Of a stretch of 13,448 nucleotides of DNA, positions 6,412 through 11,705 are shown piece after piece. The position numbers and the translations under genes are program-made. The notes below the pieces were generated by a model. The model saw nothing but the letters and a program-made list of their open reading frames with translations. It was not told where the DNA came from and made no database searches. The stretch comes from Verrucomicrobia bacterium UBA673 (GTDB lineage: Bacteria > Verrucomicrobiota > Verrucomicrobiia > Limisphaerales > UBA1096): contig DBNL01000150.1 of NCBI GenBank assembly GCA_002299785.1, forward strand, positions 32,026-45,473. The letters are read 5' to 3'. Every line of letters begins with the position of its first letter. The stretch's first letter is position 1.

Positions 6412-6723
6412 ATGTACGCAGTAGTTCAAACCGGAGGCAAACAATACAAAGTGACTGAGGGCACCACCATTGAGGTGAACCGAGTCGGTGACGAGGCAGG
6501 AAGCGCGTTGACCCTTGATAACGTGTTGCTCGTGAATCAGGATGGCTCAGTGAAGATCGGTACCCCGACGATAGAGGGAGCCAAGGTCGAGGCCGAAGTG
6601 GTCAAGCATACCCGAGGCAAGAAGCTCGTTATTTGGAAAATGAAACGACGCAAAGGGTATCGCAACAAGAACGGTCACCGGCAAGATTTATCCCTTCTCA
6701 AGATTAACAAGATTAGCGCATAA
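6412..6723 (+). CDS. rplU: 50S ribosomal protein L21 (bL21)
   Basis: The 103-residue protein begins MYAVVQTGGKQYKV, the diagnostic L21 N-terminus, and ends with the basic KMKRRKGYRNKNGHRQ segment that contacts 23S rRNA. Its length is normal for bL21. ATG 6412 is chosen because family homology starts exactly there. The in-frame TTG at 6367 would add 15 unrelated residues and coincides with the -35 box. Three bases separate its stop from rpmA, the usual rplU-rpmA operon. No Shine-Dalgarno sequence lies upstream; the preceding bases are CCCTTTTTGAG. Confidence 0.97.
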   Translation: MYAVVQTGGKQYKVTEGTTIEVNRVGDEAGSALTLDNVLLVNQDGSVKIGTPTIEGAKVEAEVVKHTRGKKLVIWKMKRRKGYRNKNGHRQDLSLLKINKISA

Positions 6724-6726
6724 AAC

Positions 6727-6987
6727 ATGGCACATAAGAAAGGACAAGGCAGTTCCCGCAACGGTCGCGACAGTGCAAGTCAGCGACTGGGTGTGAAGAA
6801 ATTTGGCGGGCAGGCAGTGATCGCCGGCAACATTCTCATCCGCCAGCGCGGCACCAAGTTTAATCCTGGCCGCAATGTCGGTATGGGTCGCGACTGGACG
6901 CTGTTCGCGTTGACTGATGGCCACGTGCAGTTCGACAAGGGAGGCCGCCGTGTCAACGTGGTTGCCGAGGAAACCACAGCGAATTAA
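6727..6987 (+). CDS. rpmA: 50S ribosomal protein L27 (bL27)
   Basis: The 86-residue protein starts [16 protein letters not shown], the near-invariant L27 N-terminal arm that reaches the peptidyl-transferase centre, and continues with [12 protein letters not shown] and the [18 protein letters not shown] core. It has the short N-terminus of E. coli-type L27, without the cleavable extension seen in Firmicutes. It lies three bases after rplU and is closed by a strong intrinsic terminator at 7010-7043. Confidence 0.97.
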   Translation: MAHKKGQGSSRNGRDSASQRLGVKKFGGQAVIAGNILIRQRGTKFNPGRNVGMGRDWTLFALTDGHVQFDKGGRRVNVVAEETTAN

Positions 6988-7009
6988 GCAGACTCACTCA
7001 CGATTTCGG

Positions 7010-7043
7010 ATGGCGGGGCAATTGGCCTCGCCATTTTTGTTTT
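7010..7043 (+). terminator. Rho-independent terminator of rplU-rpmA
   Basis: ATGGCGGGG (7010-7018) pairs with CCTCGCCAT (7026-7034) to give a nine-base stem with one G-U pair and a seven-base loop. It is followed at once by TTTTGTTTT (7035-7043). It begins 22 bases after the rpmA stop, so obg is probably transcribed from its own promoter or by read-through. Confidence 0.85.
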
Positions 7044-7045
7044 GA

Positions 7046-7063
7046 CCCGGCCCCAACGCCGGG
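7046..7063 (+). other. Short GC hairpin in the obg leader
   Basis: CCCGGC (7046-7051) and GCCGGG (7058-7063) are perfect complements around the six-base loop CCCAAC, ending 18 bases before the obg ATG. It lies immediately downstream of the rpmA terminator. It could affect obg translation or be chance. Confidence 0.45.
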
Positions 7064-7081
7064 CCTCTATCCAACACCATA

Positions 7082-8203
7082 ATGTTCGTCGATTCAGTCA
7101 AGGTCCAGGCCAGGGCCGGCAAGGGAGGCAACGGTTGCCTCGCATTTTCGCATGAACCGTTCAAGCCTAAGGGCGGGCCGTGTGGCGGCGACGGTGGTAA
7201 GGGTGGCGATGTCATTCTGCAGGCCGACCACGACATCAACAATCTCATCGCCCAGTTTTACGCACCGCACCTCCACGCCAAGGACGGCCGCCCCGGCGAA
7301 GGTAAGGGCAAAACCGGGCGCGGCGGCAAGAAACTCATGATCAAGGTGCCGTGCGGCACGATGGTTTGGAAACTCCCGCCACCGGAGCCTACCGACGAGG
7401 AGCGGGACGTGCCTTTGCGCCGCTCCCTTGGCCAAGCGGAGGCGCTCGAGATCAACCTTGAAGACGTTCCGGAGAAGTCGCACGGGATCATACTGCAGGA
7501 GCAGGAAGTCATAGCCGACCTGACAGAGCACGGGCAACAGTTCGTGCTATGCACCGGGGGACGCGGAGGTAAGGGTAACATGCATTTCACCACCTCGACC
7601 AGGCAGGCTCCGCGATTCGCACAGGAGGGCGAAATTGGCGAGGAAGGCTACTACCGGTTCGAGTTGCGGCTGCTTGCCGAAATCGGCCTCGTCGGCTACC
7701 CGAATGCCGGCAAGTCCACCCTGCTCAGTGCGATTTCGGCCGCGCAACCGAAGATCGCCGCCTACCCGTTCACCACGCTGCACCCGAACATCGGCATAGT
7801 GGAGCTTGCCGATTACAGTCGCCTAACCGTTTGCGACATCCCTGGGATCATTGAGGGCGCACACGACAATGTCGGCCTTGGCCACGCGTTCCTACGGCAT
7901 ATCCTGCGTTGCCGCGTGCTCGTGCTACTGATCGACATGGCCGGCACCGACGAGCGCGAGCCGTGGGACGATTACCGGCAACTGCTCACCGAACTGGAAC
8001 TGTATGACCCAGCGCTGCTCAAACGCCCGTGCCTTGTCGCCGCGAACAAGATGGACGAGGCGACCGCGCCGGAAAAACTGAAGATGTTCCGGGCCAAGCT
8101 TGGCCAAGTGGATATTGTAGAAATCTCCGCCGCGTTCGACCTTGGGCTCGAGGAGTTGAAAAACAAAATGCAACAGATCGTTGTCGCAACAAGTGAAGAT
8201 TAA
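7082..8203 (+). CDS. obg: Obg-family GTPase (ribosome assembly), with an enlarged Obg domain
   Basis: Obg/CgtA binds the 50S subunit and acts in its maturation and in stress control. The 373-residue protein opens with the glycine-rich Obg fold (KAGKGG-like ARAGKGGNGCLAF, GGPCGGDGGKGGDV, ADLTEHGQ, GGRGGKGN). The G domain follows: GYPNAGKST at 205-213, PFTTLHPNIG, DIPGIIEGA, NKMD at 322-325 and ISAA. It ends just after the G domain without the variable C-terminal domain. Between VPCGTMV and IADLTEHGQ lie about 47 residues (97-143) where E. coli Obg has about a dozen, so an acidic, proline-rich insertion of about 35-40 residues is present. Two iterated palindromes (7427, 8099) both encode LGQ, the first inside that insertion. 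The ATG at 7082 fits the family N-terminus; ychF begins three bases after the stop. Confidence 0.95.
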   Translation: MFVDSVKVQARAGKGGNGCLAFSHEPFKPKGGPCGGDGGKGGDVILQADHDINNLIAQFYAPHLHAKDGRPGEGKGKTGRGGKKLMIKVPCGTMVWKLPPPEPTDEERDVPLRRSLGQAEALEINLEDVPEKSHGIILQEQEVIADLTEHGQQFVLCTGGRGGKGNMHFTTSTRQAPRFAQEGEIGEEGYYRFELRLLAEIGLVGYPNAGKSTLLSAISAAQPKIAAYPFTTLHPNIGIVELADYSRLTVCDIPGIIEGAHDNVGLGHAFLRHILRCRVLVLLIDMAGTDEREPWDDYRQLLTELELYDPALLKRPCLVAANKMDEATAPEKLKMFRAKLGQVDIVEISAAFDLGLEELKNKMQQIVVATSED

Positions 8204-8206
8204 TTT

Positions 8207-9310
8207 ATGCTGAAAGCCGGAATCGTCGGCCTGCCCAATGTTGGCAAGTCAACCCTGTTCAACGCCGTCACACGCACCCGTAAGGCTGAGTCGGCGAACT
8301 ATCCATTCTGCACCATCGACCCCAACGTAGGCGTCGTGAATGTTCCTGACGCACGGCTCGAAGTTCTCTCGAAAATCTCCGGTTCGGCGGAGTTGATCCC
8401 GGCCTCGGTCGAGTTCGTCGACATTGCCGGACTGGTAAAGGGCGCCTCCACTGGCGAGGGGCTGGGCAATAAATTCCTAAGTCACATCCGGGAGGTGGAC
8501 GCCATCGTGCACGTGGTACGCTGCTTCGAGGACGATGACATTCATCACGTCGAGGGCAACATCGACCCCGTTCGCGACATCGAGACGATTTCAACAGAGT
8601 TGATCCTCACCGATCTGGACGCCGTCCAGCGGCGGCGCGACAAGCTGAACAAGGAAGCCAAGCGCGGTGACAAGGAGGCGGCAGCGCTGGTGGAGATCAT
8701 CGACAAAATCGAGCCGCACTTGGGCGAGGGCAAACCGGCGATCACCTGCGAGTTGAGCGACGACGATACCGCCTTGGCCAAACGACTATTCCTTCTCTCG
8801 GCCAAGCCGACGTTGTTCGCCGCGAACCTGAAAGACTCGGAGTTGGCGGACGCCGAAAACAACCCGTACATAGCCAAGATCCGCGACTACGCCGCCGAGC
8901 ATCACGGCTGCGAAACGGTGGCAATCAGCGCACAGATCGAAAGCGAACTGGCCGATTTACCGGCGGAAGAGGCGGCAGAATTTCTTGCTGAAATGGGTGT
9001 GAGCGAGAGCGGCGCCGGGCAGTTGATCCACAAGTCGTACTCGCTGCTTGGCCTGCAAACCTACTTCACCACCGGCGAAAAGGAGACGCGCGCCTGGACG
9101 ATTCACATCGGCGACACCGCGCCCAAGGCGGCCGGCGTGATTCACGGCGATTTTGAGCGTGGCTTCATCAAGGCAGAGACCGTATCGTACGCCGACTTGA
9201 CCGCATGCGGCTCGATTGCTGCTGCCCGCGAGAAGGGTGTTTACCGAATGGAAGGCAAGGAATACATCGTGCAGGAAGGCGACGTGATGCTTTTTAAATT
9301 CAACGTCTGA
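8207..9310 (+). CDS. ychF: Redox-regulated ATPase/GTPase YchF (OLA1 family)
   Basis: YchF is a ribosome-associated, Obg-related P-loop protein that prefers ATP and is linked to oxidative-stress responses. The 367-residue length is typical. Motifs are GLPNVGKST at 8-16, NYPFCTIDPNVG, DIAGL at 72-76, and in place of the GTP-specifying NKxD, NLKDSE beginning at N207, the family's altered nucleotide-specificity loop. SAQIE at 241-245 follows. A TGS domain occupies about 284-367 (TYFTTGEKETRAW, HGDFERGFIKAE, MEGKEYIVQEGDVMLF). It lies three bases after obg and is probably co-transcribed with it. One CTTGGCCAAA (8773) encodes LAK of ALAKRLF. Confidence 0.97.
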   Translation: MLKAGIVGLPNVGKSTLFNAVTRTRKAESANYPFCTIDPNVGVVNVPDARLEVLSKISGSAELIPASVEFVDIAGLVKGASTGEGLGNKFLSHIREVDAIVHVVRCFEDDDIHHVEGNIDPVRDIETISTELILTDLDAVQRRRDKLNKEAKRGDKEAAALVEIIDKIEPHLGEGKPAITCELSDDDTALAKRLFLLSAKPTLFAANLKDSELADAENNPYIAKIRDYAAEHHGCETVAISAQIESELADLPAEEAAEFLAEMGVSESGAGQLIHKSYSLLGLQTYFTTGEKETRAWTIHIGDTAPKAAGVIHGDFERGFIKAETVSYADLTACGSIAAAREKGVYRMEGKEYIVQEGDVMLFKFNV

Positions 9311-9312
9311 GC

Positions 9313-9328
9313 GGCCAAACGCTTGGCC
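9313..9328 (+). other. Inverted repeat GGCCAA-ACGC-TTGGCC at the ychF/nifS junction
   Basis: GGCCAA (9313-9318) and TTGGCC (9323-9328) form a perfect six-base stem with loop ACGC. The right arm is part of the iterated palindrome CTTGGCCAAG (9322-9331), which ends three bases before the ATG at 9335. A hairpin here would cover the ribosome-entry zone of the cysteine desulfurase gene. No T tract follows, so it is not an intrinsic terminator. Confidence 0.5.
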
Positions 9329-9334
9329 AAGCCG

Positions 9335-10531
9335 ATGAGCAACGAACGATTGGTTTATCTCGACAACAACGCTACGACGCGGGTCGCACCCGAGGTCGTC
9401 GAGGCGATGTTGCCGTGCCTCACCGAGCATTGGGGCAACCCGTCAAGTGCGTATGATCTCGCCAACGCGCCGGCCCGCATGATCGCCGAGGCCCGCGAAC
9501 ATGTGGCCAAGCTCATCGGCGCCGACCCGCGCAACATCGTCTTCACCAGTTGTGGCACCGAGAGCAACAACGCCGTCATCCAAAGCGCGCTTCAATGCAA
9601 TCCCACCAAGCAGCACGTCATCACGTCGGCGGTGGAGCACTCGGCTAACATCAAGCATTGCCACCAACTCGAGAAGCGCGGCTACGAGATAACGTTCCTG
9701 CCGGTCGATCTCGACGGCGGCATCGACCTCTGCGATTTACAGGCGGCCATCCGGCCCGACACCGCCATCGTCTCGCTCATGTGGGCAAACAACGAAACCG
9801 GCGTGCTGTTCCCGGTGGAGGAACTCGCGGCGATCTGCCGCAGCCACGGCGTATTGTTTCACACCGACGCCATTCAGGTCGCCGGTAAACTGCCGATCGA
9901 CGTGCAAAAACTCGGTGTCGATTTCCTCTCCCTCTCTGCCCATAAGCTGCGCGCGCCCAAGGGTATCGGTCTGCTGTACGTTAAGCCAGGAGCGCCGTTT
10001 CAGCCGTACATCATCGGTGGTGGGCAGGAGCGAGGCCAGCGAGGCGGCACCGAGAATGTCGCGAATATTGTCGCCTTCGGCAAAGCCGCCGAACTCGCGC
10101 TGGAACAAATCGATGACGAAAATACGCGGGTGCGCGCGCTGCGCGACAAGCTCGAACACAGCATCCTGCATACGATTCGCGGCTCTGTGCGAAACGGCGG
10201 TGGCGAGCCTAGACTGCCCAACACAACGAACATCGGGTTTGACGGCGTCGAGGCCGAGGCGATTCTACTGCTGCTCGACCGCGAGGGGATCTGCGCCTCG
10301 AGCGGATCGGCCTGCACCACCGGCTCCATCGAGCCGTCCCACGTGTTACAGGCCATGGGCGTACCCTTGTCACGCTCGAAAGGCTCACTGCGATTCAGCC
10401 TTGGGCTTGACAATACGGAGGCGGATGTGGACTGGGTGCTCAAAAAACTGCCGACTATCGTTTCCCGTTTGCGCGACACCTCCCCCGAGAAGCTTGGCCA
10501 AGGGGAAGAGCAACTGATCAAGGCCAGTTAG
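9335..10531 (+). CDS. Cysteine desulfurase, NifS/IscS type (PLP-dependent)
   Basis: It converts cysteine to alanine and passes on persulfide sulfur for iron-sulfur clusters or tRNA thiolation. The 398-residue protein starts YLDNNATT, the classical N-terminus. E101-H102 of VEHSAN contains the PLP-stacking His, D178 and Q181 (HTDAIQ) are cofactor contacts, K204 in SAHKLRAPKG is the PLP Schiff-base lysine, and C327 in SGSACTTGS is the catalytic cysteine on the mobile loop of group I enzymes. RGGTEN is present. ATG 9335 is preferred. A TTG at 9323 would add four residues but lies within the iterated palindrome. No iscU, iscR or nifU is adjacent, so it may serve housekeeping iron-sulfur synthesis or tRNA thiolation. 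It follows ychF by 24 bases. Its TAG overlaps the stop of the opposite gene by four bases. Confidence 0.93.
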   Translation: MSNERLVYLDNNATTRVAPEVVEAMLPCLTEHWGNPSSAYDLANAPARMIAEAREHVAKLIGADPRNIVFTSCGTESNNAVIQSALQCNPTKQHVITSAVEHSANIKHCHQLEKRGYEITFLPVDLDGGIDLCDLQAAIRPDTAIVSLMWANNETGVLFPVEELAAICRSHGVLFHTDAIQVAGKLPIDVQKLGVDFLSLSAHKLRAPKGIGLLYVKPGAPFQPYIIGGGQERGQRGGTENVANIVAFGKAAELALEQIDDENTRVRALRDKLEHSILHTIRGSVRNGGGEPRLPNTTNIGFDGVEAEAILLLLDREGICASSGSACTTGSIEPSHVLQAMGVPLSRSKGSLRFSLGLDNTEADVDWVLKKLPTIVSRLRDTSPEKLGQGEEQLIKAS

Positions 10532-11640
10532 CCCAGCGCGGCAATGACCGACTTCATCGCCTCTTCCTGCTCGATCATCGATTCCACTAGCTTGAACTGC
10601 ACCCGGGCGCGGTCGAGGTTCTGTCCCTCACGGTGAACGCGAAAATAGTTGTCGCCTTCCAGGTGATCTATCAGGAAACGGATACCCAGAATAAGCGTGA
10701 TGACCTTGCCTGAAATCGCGAGGTGATCCCGCTCGGATTGGGTCAGGAATTCACTCGCCTCATCAAGGTAGCCCTTGGCCAATTCCTCAAAGTATTCCAA
10801 ACGCATCCTCACTTTGGTCAAGTCACGCTCATCCTCGCTGGCAGGGCTGGTAAGCGTACGTACCATGTCACCGAAGTCGTAGTGAACCAGCCCCGGCATC
10901 ACTGTATCGAGATCGACGATGCAAACAACCTGACCGCTTTCGGTATCAAATAAAACGTTGTCGATCTTGGTATCGTTGTGAGTGATGCGCAGCGGCAGTT
11001 CGCCTCGTTTCAGAGCATCCAGAAGCAAGCTGACAGTGCCACGTTGTTGCCGACAAAAATCAATCGCAGCCTGCGCCCCGGCAACCCGCCCAGCGCTGTC
11101 TGCAACAACCGCGTTTTCCAACGCCTCGAACCGCAGCATACCGTTGTGAAACTCGGGAATGGTTTCCTGCACCTTCTCTGGCGACAGATCTGCAAGCCGT
11201 TTTTGAAACAAACCAAAGGCGCGTCCTACCTGGCCAGCCTGAGCCGGTAGCATGGCGACATGCGTCGAGGTGACCCTTTCGATGAACACATAGGCCCGCC
11301 AGCAGTTCGCGTCACGATCCCGGTAATAGGGCGCGCCGCCCCTAGTCGGCACCAGCGTCATAGTTCGACGCGTCAGGTCAAATTTGTCTTCTGCACCTAT
11401 TTTTTTTCGGAGATGCTCGGTGATCACTTTTACGTTGTGCATGACCAGCTCGGGGTACTGGAAAACGTGGTGGTTGACGCGCTGCAGGATGTAGCGGATA
11501 GGTGTGCCGCCCTGCCGACAGGTTATAATGTAGGTGTCGTTGATGTGGCCCTTAGTCCACACATGACCTTCCTCAAACTCGGCCACGATTTGAAACTGGC
11601 TGATTAGTTTTTCTAGATTGAACCCATTGATAACTGCCAT
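10528..11640 (-). CDS. Phosphotransferase of the aminoglycoside-kinase fold, N-acetylhexosamine 1-kinase (NahK)-like
   Basis: The 370-residue protein has the APH/choline-kinase fold with hallmarks of NahK-type sugar kinases: GHINDTY at 31-37, YILQRVNHHVFQYPE, and the catalytic loop ITHNDTKIDNVLFD with D223 and N228. The metal-binding segment VDLDTVMPG follows with D243/D245. NahK phosphorylates GlcNAc or GalNAc at C1 with ATP. A similar substrate is likely here but is inferred from motif resemblance only. Relatives are often labelled simply as phosphotransferase or, wrongly, mucin desulfatase. The start is ATG 11640-11638, without a Shine-Dalgarno sequence. It lies downstream of nrdJ on the same strand, 65 bases away and behind a weak terminator, so an independent promoter in the AT-rich gap is plausible. 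TTGGCCAA at 10775 encodes LAK. Confidence 0.8.
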   Translation of the reverse strand: MAVINGFNLEKLISQFQIVAEFEEGHVWTKGHINDTYIITCRQGGTPIRYILQRVNHHVFQYPELVMHNVKVITEHLRKKIGAEDKFDLTRRTMTLVPTRGGAPYYRDRDANCWRAYVFIERVTSTHVAMLPAQAGQVGRAFGLFQKRLADLSPEKVQETIPEFHNGMLRFEALENAVVADSAGRVAGAQAAIDFCRQQRGTVSLLLDALKRGELPLRITHNDTKIDNVLFDTESGQVVCIVDLDTVMPGLVHYDFGDMVRTLTSPASEDERDLTKVRMRLEYFEELAKGYLDEASEFLTQSERDHLAISGKVITLILGIRFLIDHLEGDNYFRVHREGQNLDRARVQFKLVESMIEQEEAMKSVIAALG

Positions 11641-11676
11641 GCTATCTGTTGATTATTTTCTAACCAAATATTAAGC

Positions 11677-11698
11677 AAAAAAACCCGCGTAACCAGGT
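11677..11698 (-). terminator. Weak intrinsic terminator of nrdJ
   Basis: On the minus strand, ACCTG pairs with CGGGT (11698-11694 with 11687-11683) through one G-U pair and a six-base loop, followed by a run of seven T residues (11683-11677). It starts seven bases past the nrdJ stop. The stem is short, so termination may be partial. Confidence 0.45.
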
Positions 11699-11705
11699 GC
11701 TTAGC

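Noticed and set aside
9323..9334. TTG start four codons upstream for the cysteine desulfurase
   Set aside because: It lies within the iterated palindrome; ATG 9335 gives a normal N-terminus for the family. It cannot be fully excluded.
9941..9964. SAHKLRAPKG around the PLP lysine as an unusual active site
   Set aside because: The essential His-Lys pair and the following Pro-Lys-Gly are intact, and variation between them is common in the family.
9737..10171. Minus-strand open frame inside the cysteine desulfurase gene
   Set aside because: The sense strand carries the complete PLP-enzyme motifs; the antisense product has no family resemblance.
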